Source: Galaxea fascicularis
Lineage: Eukaryota; Cnidaria; Anthozoa; Scleractinia; Euphylliidae
Length of the DNA stretch: 64,000 bases
Direction of reading: 5' to 3'
Assembly (NCBI GenBank): GCA_948470475.1
Contig: OX419341.1
Location: 12,043,806 to 12,107,805 of the forward strand
The first letter of the stretch is position 1. Every line of letters begins with the position of its first letter. The translations under genes and the position numbers were made by a program. Shown one piece after another: positions 54,601-62,974 of this stretch. The notes beneath the pieces are model-generated. The model was given only the letters and a program-made list of their open reading frames with translations. It did not search any database and was not told the origin of the DNA.

Positions 54601-55554
54601 AAAGCGTAGAATAATAATCACAGCTACAAGTACACCGAGAATGATACCGATAAGCCCTAAAACAGCCGATGCCTTGTTTAGCTTTCCTTGCAGAGTACCG
54701 CGATCGTCATCAGCTGAGCCAGATTTCTCAGGCACAGGCTTGACCTTCGCTTGTTTGTATTCTTGGGTGTCTTCTCCAACTACAGTCACTAAAAATCTCC
54801 CGCTGCCCTCCTTAACATAGCTTCCAGCAAATACCAAAGGGTCTTCATTTTCTGCTTTGACAACATTAACATTTGCCCGTCCATTGATGACAGTTTCATT
54901 AGTGATTAGTCCATTTATTTGAGTTAGCACTCCATCAGCCGGGACAATTGCTCCAGGTTTCAGAACGCACAGATCTCCAACCCTGATGTCACTGAAGCAT
55001 AAGCTAATTTGTTTACCACCTCTAACGGCGGTACAAACTCGGCTCTTTTCCAACCGTTGTTGAATCCTATAAAACTCAAAATCTCGGAAATAGTCGCTCA
55101 CAGCGGAAATTAGGATTATTAAAACCAAGGTACCAAGTATGCCGCATCCCTCCATCCAAGCTGTTCTGGTTTGCTCGATTCCTCCGCAAATTTCCGGATG
55201 GAACCATCCTAGTGTAAGAGCTATAATGGCTCCCACCACAAGAATAAGTAATATAGAGTCAGTGAGCGAGTAACAGAGCGATCGCGCAAAGTTCTGGGGT
55301 GGTTTAACAACAGAGCGCGGTGTAACGTTTGAACCCAAAATTTGTCTCGTCGCGAGATCGTCTTTGATGCCGAGCAAGCCTTTTTTAGTCGAGGAATGCA
55401 GTCGCTTGGCAAGCGCTTTAACGCCTCCAAGTTCTCCTTCCAGTCGAGTTACTGCTTGCTTTCCTCGTGTATCCATCAGGCCTGTCAAACTTGAACACAG
55501 TTGTTGATAGTTTGAGAAATCCGGAGCACAGTTTGGTTTTCTCGACCCAGCCAT
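35046..55554 (-). CDS. PMCA-like Ca2+-ATPase gene with degenerate catalytic motifs (pseudo-pump)
   Basis: Twelve exons run from ATG 55554 to TGA 35046. Without the second cassette (47959-42326) the coding length is 3189 bp, 1062 residues, near the usual PMCA length; with it, 1270. All joins are phase-compatible and no exon has a stop. The fold is complete: N-terminal region, M1-M4 with actuator, N-domain, P-domain, M5-M10 and a basic calmodulin-binding-like tail. Family knowledge says three motifs are required for pumping. Here the phosphorylated Asp is Gly397 (CCGKTG), TGES is NGRA (224-227), and TGDGxND is TASGVND. Ca2+-ligand motifs PEGL (M4) and VNLIMD (M6) remain. I infer a pseudoenzyme that may bind Ca2+ or partners but cannot cycle. 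Partial decay cannot be excluded. Confidence 0.8.
35717..35947 (-). CDS. PMCA-like gene, M10 and calmodulin-binding-like exon
   Basis: Acceptor ACACTTGCAG|CTTATC; the exon has 77 codons. [11 protein letters not shown] begins after M9, [19 protein letters not shown] is M10, then [10 protein letters not shown] and a basic amphipathic stretch ([16 protein letters not shown]). It ends at CAG|GTTGGT, the same place in the calmodulin-binding region where vertebrate PMCA genes have alternative splice site C. Read-through would add [10 protein letters not shown]. Confidence 0.75.
36345..36785 (-). CDS. PMCA-like gene, M6-M9 exon
   Basis: A 147-codon exon, phase 0-0. [20 protein letters not shown] is M6 with the Asn and Asp that ligate Ca2+ in [33 protein letters not shown] (M7), [17 protein letters not shown] (M8), NVFDGLL and [13 protein letters not shown] (M9) follow. 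The ion-site residues are intact, in contrast to the catalytic ones. Confidence 0.9.
37089..37280 (-). CDS. PMCA-like gene, hinge and M5 exon
   Basis: 64 codons in phase 0-0. The exon starts [20 protein letters not shown], the conserved P-domain end, then [19 protein letters not shown] leading into M5 ([13 protein letters not shown]). In typical PMCAs the M5 segment has Asn in TVNVVA; here it is TVTWVA. Donor AAA|GTACGT. Confidence 0.9.
37908..37990 (+). repeat. tRNA-like (SINE-like) head in PMCA-like intron
   Basis: GTGCTTGGCCTTGTGGTACG resembles a pol III A box, and GGGTTCAAATCC about 40 bases on is a good B box. A T-rich tail follows. This is probably a short SINE copy, not a tRNA gene. 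Confidence 0.35.
38825..39563. mobile_element. Foldback element with long TIRs and 9-bp target duplication (Mutator-like)
   Basis: The ends are GGCATGTACTAAAACC and its reverse complement, and the inverted arms extend about 170-190 bp (rich in CCGGAACA words). CGTGTAAAC flanks both sides (38816-38824 and 39564-39572), while the related copy at 45227 has this sequence only once, showing the empty site. A 9-bp duplication with long arms is typical of Mutator-like elements. No transposase is present. Confidence 0.75.
39200..39370 (+). repeat. SINE-like segment inside the foldback element
   Basis: TGGTGGAATGG (A-box-like) and GGTTCGCTCCC (B-box-like) are 36 bases apart, followed by TCTCCGGGTTCTCCGC and CAAAAACCAACACTTC. 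This suggests a tRNA-derived SINE captured in the centre of the foldback element. Confidence 0.35.
41500..41691 (-). CDS. PMCA-like gene, P-domain exon with altered TGDGxND
   Basis: 64 codons, phase 0-0. [19 protein letters not shown] aligns with the PMCA block that precedes the hinge motif; then [20 protein letters not shown] replaces the family's TGDGxND-x-PAL. The first Mg2+-site Asp is Ser; the second (ND) is kept, and the Pro is lost. The donor at 41499 (GTATTTA) is only 9 bases from the edge of the intronic repeat, so the repeat defines most of the intron start. Confidence 0.85.
41882..42058 (-). CDS. PMCA-like gene, P-domain exon with MVTGDN
   Basis: 59 codons, phase 0-0: [20 protein letters not shown], then [18 protein letters not shown]. 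The TGD motif of the P-domain is intact. Both upstream cassettes end in phase 0 just before this exon, so either can be spliced to it. Confidence 0.9.
42326..42411 (-). CDS. PMCA-like gene, cassette 2 exon with GIEERVRSQ
   Basis: 86 bp, entering in phase 1 and leaving in phase 0. It reads [19 protein letters not shown] then [10 protein letters not shown], the counterpart of the PMCA segment ending in VGIEDPVRPEV. Donor CAG|GTAAC. Confidence 0.85.
42571..42738. repeat. MITE with TTCACACTWGCGACATAA inverted ends
   Basis: The left end GGTTCACACTAGCGACATAA and the right end (reverse complement GCTTCACACTTGCGACATAA) match over about 30 bases. Non-coding, in the intron between cassette 2 exons. 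Confidence 0.75.
43000..43375 (-). CDS. PMCA-like gene, cassette 2 N-domain exon (diverged)
   Basis: 376 bp, phase 0 in and 1 out. It reads [65 protein letters not shown] and [10 protein letters not shown]. It matches a PMCA nucleotide-binding domain, but the adenine-pocket KxMS block is KEFS and the NKTEC block is SNDGA; the KG of KGA(S/P)E remains. Compared with cassette 1 this copy has lost more ATP-contact residues. Confidence 0.85.
43376..44515. other. PMCA-like intron, repeat-derived fragments
   Basis: A block near 44215-44300 (GGCCGCGGCTTGTTGG ... TTCGTCACGCAATC) looks like a DNA-transposon end. No coding exon was seen. Confidence 0.35.
44516..47637. repeat. Intronic repeat array, copy 2
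   Basis: The same 1.87-kb consensus as 38095-41490, in the same orientation in a different intron of the same gene. It lacks the 739-bp foldback insertion (a single CGTGTAAAC at 45227) and the 780-bp tandem duplication, but has its own 1.25-kb insertion at 45640-46895. The right end is again the GCACACATTGCGTGC hairpin and CTATGTT. Confidence 0.65.
45640..46895. mobile_element. 1.25-kb insertion with ACTCGGGCTT ends
   Basis: The interruption lies between GAGGAGCTTATT and TTTTGGAAGTAATT, which are contiguous in the copy at 40742. The left end ACTCGGGCTTCC forms its own hairpin with GGAAGGCCCGAGT; the right end carries AAGCCCGAGT inverted. The interior has small frames on both strands, none recognised. 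It is probably a non-autonomous DNA transposon with a possible TT target duplication. Confidence 0.55.
47798..47959 (-). CDS. PMCA-like gene, cassette 2 linker exon (post-phosphorylation segment)
   Basis: 54 codons, phase 0-0: [48 protein letters not shown]. This corresponds to the region just after the phosphorylation motif up to the N-domain, a region exon 1 already encodes ([11 protein letters not shown] ... [11 protein letters not shown]). It is therefore a second copy of that segment lying downstream of cassette 1, showing an intragenic duplication or a gene fusion. Confidence 0.85.
48536..48630 (-). CDS. PMCA-like gene, cassette 1 exon with GIETLDEV
   Basis: 95 bp, phase 1 in and 0 out: [20 protein letters not shown] then [12 protein letters not shown], donor GTT|GTAAG. 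It is homologous to the exon at 42326-42411 but diverged, so the duplication is not recent. Confidence 0.85.
48795..49176 (-). CDS. PMCA-like gene, cassette 1 N-domain exon (conserved)
   Basis: 382 bp, phase 0 in and 1 out. It reads [65 protein letters not shown] and [11 protein letters not shown]. The NKTEC-like DRTEC, RKSM and KGAPE blocks that contact ATP are kept. So this N-domain should still bind nucleotide, although the protein lacks the aspartate that would accept the phosphate. Confidence 0.9.
49177..54180. repeat. 5-kb PMCA-like intron with unclassified repeat copies
   Basis: Segments 49860-50150, 51550-51600, 51900-52570 and 53495-53690 match the repeat at 5484-6955 in the same order. 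A 0.9-kb insertion sits between the last two, with GCCAGAAATT-like inverted ends. A short hairpin (CTTTCCACTAAAGARAAACG) is at 51874-51918. No extra exon was seen. Confidence 0.45.
54181..55554 (-). CDS. PMCA-like gene, exon 1: M1-M4, actuator and phosphorylation region in one exon
   Basis: 458 codons without an intron. Residues 40-97 are the PMCA N-terminal region; M1 about 98-117, M2 133-153, M3 297-318, M4 338-352. Key sites: NGRA at 224-227 where TGES is expected, followed by the canonical [31 protein letters not shown] (M4, family VPEGLPLAV) keeps the ligand Glu355; [11 protein letters not shown] at 394-404 replaces ICSDKTGTLT with Gly397 (codon 54366-54364, GGT) at the phosphorylated Asp. 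The exon ends [11 protein letters not shown] at donor ACG|GTAAGT. The start is the first ATG with homologous sequence behind it; no TATA box is evident. Confidence 0.9.
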
Positions 55555-58500
55555 GCCGCCGTGTCGGTTAGTGAACCACGGAATCCTTGTTTACAAAGGA
55601 TTGGTTTACCTTCGATGTCACAGATTTCAATATCACAAGCGAAATAACAATCACCGAAGTATGTTGCGTCAGCTTTGATTAAGACATGTGACAAGAAAAA
55701 TATGACAGTAACTTGGATAGGAAATCACTTCCGAGACAACCGCGAACCAGCTTACTTCCAACCCATAATTTTACACTATGGAACTCGATATCGTATGTTC
55801 GAGATCGTACGTAGAATGTTATTGAAAACAAAAGAAATTGTCGCCATAGCAGCTTAAACAATAAACATAATCTTCATGATAAAATGTTTTGATGCACAAT
55901 AAAAAGGAAAGCAAACAAAAACGTGCTTTTCAACGCGTCAATGACACGAACACACAACAAGGCCAAAACACCCCTAACACTCTCACACCTGTATCCAGTG
56001 TATCTCAGTGTAGCCTGCGTGACAGACGCCTTTTTCGGCTCTTGTCTCGGCGTGTGAAACAAGAGCCGAAAAAGGCGTCTGTCACGCAGGCTAATCTCAG
56101 TTCGACTCTGGCGAATATCAATTCGCTGGAAAAGTTTTGGAGATGTGTGGAGTATGCAATTGTAAATAGTTTATCTATATATCGAAGTTTCAGTGGAATG
56201 CCAAGAGCGATAAAATAATCCCGAGTATTCCAAAATTGCTAATATTACGAACACCAATTATTCTGCGTCATTGATAATGAGCAAAATAAGCAAAAATCTT
56301 GCAGCTCCTATCGCAGTGGCTCCTCTTGACAACACATAATCAGTTTTGTGACCGACAAACTTTGATATTCCGCCCGCAAAGCAGCGGAACAAGGAATTAA
56401 AATTCATAGCTCGTTTACTCTGATTGTCGAATGACAATACAAATTCTTCAAATAGGTCTCGTTCTTTTATGCAAATCATTTGCAAAGCACGTCAACTTAA
56501 CCAGCAGGTGGCTGAGTGTAAACCCGCACCGAGGTGCTACACGGACAGCACTCGCATCAAGATCTAAACGTTTCCCGGAATTAAAAATACTTCCGATCAG
56601 GATCAGAAAAACCTTACCAAATCTGAAAACACTTAAACCAATTATTATTGTTATCTCAGAGTTACAAAAAAAAGGAGTAAAAAATTTTCAGGGCGAAAAT
56701 TTCAAGTAATCCTGTACTTCGGGCTATCTCGTTATCTATCAAATTTCAAAGTATTAACCGAATGCATGAGCAATATATCAGCATGAAATTTTCCATTAAG
56801 ATTTTTTTTCTGGAGAGTTTTAAGAATTGTTATGGCATCACATGCAAACCACTAATCCATCATTTACATGAATACAAACAGCACACATCACTTAGAGTCA
56901 TGTTTACGATGCGTTTTTATTTGCGCTTAACAATATGGTCACAATGCTTTCTTAAGTGTGGTCTTTGATCGACTTTAACTCTTACAACAACTTGAATTAG
57001 CAAAGGCAGATATTCGCTCCTACTTTAATGAGAAGCCGTAAGAGGGAGGGACGGCCGGGTGCTCACGGTTCACGTCTAATAAATATGACAAATAACGAAT
57101 CACGATAACATCAGAAAATTACTTTTTTCCGTTTCACGTATCAGGACGACTATGTCGCCCACAGTTCACGGCTTTTAACTTTTTACAATCACAAGTCACC
57201 GCAAAGAAAGGGCGCGTTCTTTTTTGGGAGCCATTCTGGAATGAGAATAGTTGGAACGTCCATTCCATTTATTCTTCTACGTAGTGTAGAATGAACAGAA
57301 TGAACATCCCGTGACACGTCAGTCACTTCAACAACAAACAAAAGATGTCTGACCAAAACACCAGTGTGCGGCGCCAAATTCAACTTTTAGTTGCCAGCCT
57401 GAGAAGAAACCCAATTACAACTGGACACCGGAAAAAAAATCTTTGTCTTACCAGTTTATACGTATAAGAAAAACGAAGGCCATTTTTCTGATGTTTTCTA
57501 CAAACGAAAATTTATCTGGGAGAGTGACAGTTCGCGCGAGATGCACGAAGACGGGTATTTTCCTGTTCCCCGGCACATTGCGAAAATAGGTGGAAGTCGT
57601 TACCAACCCTCCGTAAGGTCCGTAAGTGTGTACAACAACAAGTCTGGAAGAGTGCGTGTTTATTCCGCTTTCAGAATAGTCGTTTTCTTTGTGTGTAGTC
57701 AAGTTCCCATCATTCTAAACATTCTGATTCTGGAAGAGCCCCGAAAAACGAAACTAAAAAACAGCCGATCACGAAGCCCCACTTACAGCCCCTCTTTAAC
57801 AATAATAGCAATTATCAACATAATCAAACAATGGATGAACAAACGGCGGATACGCTACAAGAAATATCACAACAAAACAACGAACGTTCCTTTAACAATT
57901 ACTTAGGTGTCTATTACTCGTAACACACTACACAAGCTTTCTGTACCCTTACTGTTAAGACAAAAGTCCCTTTCCCTCCCACTTTTACGAGGAAGTTCAC
58001 GGTAGGATTTGTCCGTACATTAGCTTGACTTCAAACTGTAGCATGTGATGATGACTAAAAGATTCAAAGAGAACTTGAGACATTTTAACACCAAGGGGCA
58101 ACCAAACGAGTGTAAAAATACTTTTATACTATGAACGGTCCTTTGCTTTGACTAGCTCAACAATATTAAATAACTGTATTTAATTACTTATTATTTAAGT
58201 TTTCATCACATAAATCCTTCGTACGATGTAATGCGTTTCAATTAATTTCTAGTTTAACGTCATATATCTTGGATATATTTTCACTGAACAACATAACAAG
58301 TCTCTCAAAGCACAAGAAGCGATAAAAAAATGCACAACATTTTCAAGACTAAGCACTAAGTTAAGTGAGAGTTCATGAACTCAATTAAGCCCTGGTCATG
58401 AGTTAACAGGGACCAACAGGTGGCCCAAACCGGTTTCCAGTGCTTGTGTTCAAATGAAAACCAATCCAAACGCTTTTATCCGGTTATAAAAAAGCCCGCT

Positions 58501-59492
58501 CCATTATTGGGTAACATTCTATGGTCAGTGTATTGACACAGTACGTTACCCTTATTTCAGCGGTAACTCTTGTTTTCTTCTATCAAAACACGATCAGCAA
58601 GCTAAGAGATGATAGTAAAATTTAACAGTGATGCTTTTGGTTAGGTCAAAGGCGTAGCTAGGGAGAGGGTCCTGGGGTGCGTTTGTTCGATAGCAAGAAT
58701 CGATCTTGCAAAATACGAAAGCTGGAAAGGGCAAGAAGCTCTTGTAAGCCACCTCAATGTTCTCTTTTTATCCGAAATACAAAGCACAATGGATTGAATG
58801 ACACAAGCAAATTATTCAGACTGATACTCGTTCCTTGACCCTGCAGGAGTCGGTCTCGTTACTTCGATGATTGTTCTGTTTGAAGTGATTGTTAGCTTCA
58901 ATTCAAACTAGACCCGCCTCAAACAGAAAAACATCAGCTCTACTGAGAAGTTCTACTCACAAGCTTTCCTAACGTTTCTTTACTATGATCTTTTTACCAT
59001 GTTGTAAATCATTTGTAATCATTTGTTTGCCGGTAACAGTGCACCCAATAAGAGCAGGCCTGTAGCAAGGTTAATGCAACTGGGGAAGGGGGGGCTCAGG
59101 ACGTTGGTCCAGCGGAGTCCCCCACCGCCATAAAAACAATAGGTTTATTAACCGTTATTAAGGTTTATTAAGAAAAACATCATCACATGCACTTTGTGGT
59201 ACATTTCTTCATAATTTTTTTAAGAAACCTGGAAATGGTTCTTAGAATTTGACTGCAGGAGAGTTTGCCTACAATTTGGCGGCTTGAAAGAATCGAGATG
59301 AAGTTTAAAAGAACGTCAGTCAGCCCCACCCCTACCTTTGCCCCTACCCCTGCTACAGGCTTGAAGAGAACTGTATTTCTCATGGTTTAGGTAACAAGAT
59401 GTTAACATACTTATTGAATTAATTCCAAGGCCAGTTTTCAATGTAACAGAATCAACTAAAATACCGTAACTTCTTGAGCAGCAATGGTATGT
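55555..59492. other. Intergenic between tandem PMCA-like genes
   Basis: 3.9 kb that must hold the promoter of the PMCA-like gene and the 3' untranslated region of its paralogue. Besides the hairpin at 56012-56092 I recognise nothing; the open frames at 55889-56218, 56431-56709 and 57541-57906 have no family signature. Confidence 0.4.
56012..56092. repeat. Short foldback MITE, 34-bp perfect arms
   Basis: AGCCTGCGTGACAGACGCC at 56012 begins a 34-base arm whose exact reverse complement ends at 56092, with a 13-base loop. ATCTCAGT flanks both sides (56003 and 56094), an 8-9 bp target duplication. Confidence 0.85.
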
Positions 59493-59594
59493 TCATTCAT
59501 AAAATGGGAGCTTCTCTTCTCTGACCTCAAGAAGCTGATGTTCTGATGGCAAATCATCTATTGGGCTCAGCAGTGAGGCCTTTATCCCACAATC
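59493..59594 (-). CDS. Second PMCA paralogue, last exon
   Basis: Acceptor TTAACAG|GATTG; reads DCGIKASLLSPIDDLPSEHQ, LLEVREEKLPFYE, stop TGA at 59495-59493. It is acidic and short compared with vertebrate C-terminal tails. Confidence 0.6.
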   Translation of the reverse strand, partial: DCGIKASLLSPIDDLPSEHQLLEVREEKLPFYE

Positions 59595-60670
59595 CTGTTA
59601 AGCAAAAACAAAACTCATAGTAAATTAGCATATTATCAAACATCATACCCTAACTGTCCCTCATTTTCAGGGCAACATTCTAACATACATAGCTCATTCA
59701 TTTTCGGGCCTGCACTGGAGAGTTATCAAGTTATTATGGCCCGTACCGTCTGTTCGATGCGGGAGCAGCTTCTGATGTAAGCAATGCCTCTTCCTTGTGG
59801 GGCGCCCTCAGCAATGCAGCGAAGTGCCCCAGGAAGAACATTCTTGGGGATGGTGAAGATCAACTGAGCCCACAGGAGCTCTGAGAAACCAAGAAACAAA
59901 CACCACATCCACTGATCCCAGTCCAAGCCTGCCACATGGAATGCCGTGTCAAAAAACTGCACTATGATGATCTGTAAATGGTTCAAAACAGAGTTAAAAA
60001 TAATTACGTAAATTGAGTTATAAGAAAAAAAGATACAACTTCACCTTCAATTTCTGTATGTTTACATTGGCAACTTTTTAGTCTTAAATAATGTGGAACA
60101 TTGTAGTTTGCATGGCATTCAAACTGTAGTTCTATAACATATCAAAACCCATATTCAGAATATGAAGGGTCGCAGAAAGCAGTGAGTAGGGTTCAAAATA
60201 CAGGAAAATATTGAAAATATCCCGAAGCAATAAGTTAACAATAATACCTGCATCACAGCTTGGCCAACCCATATGATCAGGAAAACATAGTTTTGGTGGA
60301 TTCCAGAGAATACATTTCTTTCCTGGAGCATTCTTGCATTGATCTCATTAAACAGCTGCATAAACACAAATGTTGTGAACACTATAGAAGCATGCTGGGT
60401 GGGCCTACAAAATGTGCTAGAATGGAAGCCATCTGCAATGTCAAATAAGTCACCGCCCTTGAAAATCAAAATAAACATAACAACCAGTTGGTAAATGCTG
60501 TGACCGATCACATTCCGAAGCAGGGTACGAGAGATCAGAGGCTTGTGGCGGCCGTATGGCTTGTACTTCATCAAATCATCAGTTGGAATATCCCTTGTTA
60601 AAGCAAAGCAGGCAAGTGTGTCCATTATCAAGTTGATCCACAAGAGCTGGGTAGCAACAAGAGGACTCCT
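59493..60670 (-). CDS. Second PMCA paralogue, last three exons (3' part only)
   Basis: Exons 60670-60248, 59971-59747 and 59594-59493 join in phase 0. They encode M6-M9, M10 with the calmodulin-binding region, and a 33-residue tail. Boundaries coincide one for one with the gene at 35046-55554, so the two are head-to-tail tandem paralogues. The upstream exons (M5, P-domain, N-domain, N-terminus) must lie right of the window, beyond a LINE and SINE-filled intron. Whether this copy keeps the catalytic motifs cannot be judged here. Confidence 0.85.
59747..59971 (-). CDS. Second PMCA paralogue, M10 and calmodulin-binding exon
   Basis: 75 codons: [30 protein letters not shown] (M10), FTIPKNVLP and RGIAYIRSCSRIEQT, the start of the calmodulin-binding region, ending at donor ACG|GTACGG. 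Read-through past the donor would add VRAIIT and a stop at 59726, a possible short splice form. Confidence 0.85.
60248..60670 (-). CDS. Second PMCA paralogue, M6-M9 exon
   Basis: 141 codons. LLWINLIMDTLACFAL (M6, Asn and Asp ligands present), [29 protein letters not shown] (M7), FTTFVFMQLFNEINARM (M8), NVFSGIHQNYVFLIIWVGQA (M9). Donor CAG|GTATT at 60247. Confidence 0.9.
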
Positions 60671-61340
60671 CTACAAAAATAAATTTAGCAAAATAAAGTC
60701 ATGTGTATGGCAATAGTTGTGTAAAAGTCAATGCATGGCCAGTTTAACTGGCCTGAGGCATTGCATTCCATGCATGTTCACCACACACAGTGGCACTTTC
60801 AGCATAGTGTTACCATTAATTAACAAACACTTGCAATATTGCAAGTAGCCTTTGTTTTTTATAAACTTGTTCTTCCAACAAAAATCAATTTCACCTTGAA
60901 ATATTTTCATGACTACAGACATTTTTTCTTATCCACAATATTATTAAAAAAATCCACCATGTCCCATACAGTTGGGAATAAAATTCCCAGAGTTAAAAGA
61001 AATGCAGAAACCTAATAACCAACTGTTTCCCTCTTTGTGAAGATGAATTGCTCTACCATGCTCGGTTAAAGACGTGTTTTTCGGCTCTCCTGTAAAACCG
61101 AAGTTCAACAACTTTTTTTTTAGTGGTACAATTATAAAACGTAAGACCAGAGTAAGTGGCAGCACAACTTCTGGAAGCGATATTTGCTCTCCAGAAGGAA
61201 AAAAGATTTGTAACACTTCATTTTCAGACTCGGACTTAATTATGCATTCTTCGAAGCGAACAAGCAAGTGTTGCAAACAACCGATATGGGCGAGAATATA
61301 GCGTCTAAGTTGCAAGAACTACTCAACAGGTTAACAAGTC
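60671..61340. other. Intron of second PMCA paralogue, left part
   Basis: No further PMCA exon was found. The minus-strand open frame at 60944-61315 has no recognised motif and is probably repeat-derived. Confidence 0.4.
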
Positions 61341-61412
61341 AAATGAAGAATGACCATCGCAGTTGTGATCGCAATTATTGCAATTGCGTAAAGAAGCTTG
61401 AAAAAAATTCAG

Positions 61413-61483
61413 GACTTCAACGGGGCTTGAACCCGTGACCTCGCGATTCCGATGCGATGCTCTACCAACTGAGCTACGAAGCC
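61413..61483 (-). tRNA. tRNA-like sequence, loop reads GGA, SINE-like array copy 1
   Basis: A 71-nt cloverleaf: acceptor GGCTTCG/TGAAGTC, D stem GCTC/GAGC, anticodon stem with one mismatch, T stem ACGGG/CCCGT. Loop TCGGAAT gives GGA (Ser), but position 33 is C and the long variable arm of a true tRNA-Ser is missing. It is therefore probably a retroposed tRNA-like head, not a gene. Confidence 0.4.
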
Positions 61484-61662
61484 ACTAACGTTGGGAGCAG
61501 GTCAATTTTGGGTTCATATGTTCCCGTGAAAGATATCTAAGTGAATGATGCATATCAAAGAAATCATATGTGAACTGCAGATATGAAATCAAATGAAGAA
61601 TGATCGTCGCAGTTGCGATCGCAATTATTGCAATTGCGTAAAGAAGCTTGAAAAAAATTCAG

Positions 61663-61733
61663 GACTTCAACGGGGCTTGAACCCGTGACCTCGCGATTCC
61701 GATGCGATGCTCTACCAACTGAGCTACGAAGCC
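61663..61733 (-). tRNA. tRNA-like sequence, SINE-like array copy 2
   Basis: Identical to the copy at 61413-61483, exactly 250 bp away. The same reservations apply (C at position 33, class I arm with a Ser-type loop). Confidence 0.4.
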
Positions 61734-61910
61734 ACTAACGTTGGGAGCAGGTCAATTTTGGGTTCATATGTTCCCGTGAAAGATATCTAAGTGAATGATG
61801 CATATCAAAGAAATCATATGTGAACTGCCGATATGAAATCAAATGAAGAATGATCGTCGCAGTTGTGAGCGCAATTTTTACAATTGCGTAAAGAGGCCTG
61901 AAAAATCCGG

Positions 61911-62052
61911 GTCAGCCTCAGTGTAAAAACCTGACGAGGTTTTCTTTGTTTTATGAGGTATTGTTTTGCTGTACGCTATTGTTTATAGTGTTTTGTTGTC
62001 TTTGTTTTACGTCACTCGTGAGCTTCACAGGTTTTTACACCGAGGATGAGCT
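61911..62052. repeat. MITE with CAGCCTCAGTGTAAAAACCTG-like ends
   Basis: CTCAGTGTAAAAACCTG at 61918 is mirrored by CAGGTTTTTACACCGAG at 62028-62044. It separates the third tRNA-like unit from an inverted piece of that unit's spacer (CAGTTCACATATGATTTC at 62062). Confidence 0.65.
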
Positions 62053-62230
62053 AAAAATCCGCAGTTCACATATGATTTCTTGCATATGCATCATTCAGGT
62101 TAACAAGTGTTGAAACGAGATTGCAAAAGATAGGACTCTGCGAGAAGATAAACAACCTGGAAAAGGTAGCAAGCAAAACCCGAGCTGAGCTAAAATCGCT
62201 CCATGAGAAGCCTGATGAGACTGACAAAAA

Positions 62231-62718
62231 GTGGGGGAGGTCGAGAAAGGAATGGAGTTTGCTAACGCCGGAATAGAAAAGCGGAAAAAGAAAGAAGAAG
62301 AAATTGCTGCAGAAATGAAGGAGCTGAAGGATGGAATTTTATATCAAGAGGTGTATAGCAAAAGGGAGAATATTCGTTTCTTTGGAATTCCTGAGGAGGA
62401 AAATGGCGATGAGAATACAAGGGAGTTGTTGTACAAGTCTTTCAGTGATGAACTGAACATTGATAATTTGGATTCTATTGATCTTCAAAGGGTGCATAGA
62501 CTTGGACGGAAAAACCAGGGCAATCAAGAGCAATAATCGCTCGGTTCTTAAAATTTCCAGACCGCGAAATGGAGTTTAAAGGCGTCCGAGAATTGGGTGA
62601 AGATACCGACGTGAAGGTGTATCCTGATTATCCAGAGGAGATTCGTGAACGAAGAAGGAAGCAATGGCCAAGAATGAAAAAAGCGAGAGAAGAGGAGAAA
62701 ACAGCGTACTTCAGCTAA
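62231..62718 (+). pseudogene. L1/Tx1-like LINE ORF1 (RNA-binding protein), frameshifted
   Basis: The first frame has a charged coiled coil (EKRKKKEEEIAAEMKELKDG) and SKRENIRFFGIPEEENGDEN, the conserved N-R-x-x-G-I-P-E of L1 ORF1 RRM domains, then LDSIDLQRVHRLGRKN. It stops at 62536, but the next frame carries on with RAIIARFLKFPDREMEFKG, KVYPDYPEEIRERRRKQWP to a TAA at 62716. A one-base shift near 62525 therefore breaks ORF1. Its N-terminal part may begin upstream near 62110. Confidence 0.7.
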
Positions 62719-62974
62719 GCACAACCAGACAGATTGTATATAGACGGTGACCTGGTCGTTTTTTGATTTATGACTATCAGGCATTTTGTTCACAACAATA
62801 TTTTCCTTGTTGTTAATTTTTGTTGTCTTTGGTGAGGAAAGCCGACAGAAATTTATACATACGAATTGTTGCCACCTTTATTCCCAAGGCAGCATGTTCG
62901 ATATTATTTATCTGCTGCTTTTTTGTCTTTTGTTTAATGGTGTTCTTTAGGCTTAAGTGTGCATTGTCTATTAG

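Larger units (their letters stand above)
61341..61910 (-). repeat. Tandem tRNA-like units, exact 250-bp period
   Basis: AAATGAAGAATGA recurs at 61341, 61591 and 61841. Two full units are nearly identical; the third is cut after AAAGAGGCCTGAAAAATCC. Each unit read leftward has a tRNA-like head, CTGAATTTTTTTCAAGCTTC, and a tail with GCAATTGCAATAATTGCG. The spacer matches that of 15904-16290. Confidence 0.85.

Noticed and set aside
35046..55554. The PMCA-like gene as an ordinary pseudogene
   Set aside because: Every exon is open, splice sites are canonical or near so, phases all agree and non-catalytic motifs are kept. Decay would be expected to leave stops or shifts in more than 3 kb of coding sequence. 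It stays a possibility without expression data.
61413..61733. Two functional tRNA-Ser genes
   Set aside because: The loop has C at position 33, the anticodon stem has a mismatch, and a true tRNA-Ser needs a long variable arm. The tandem SINE-like context fits better.
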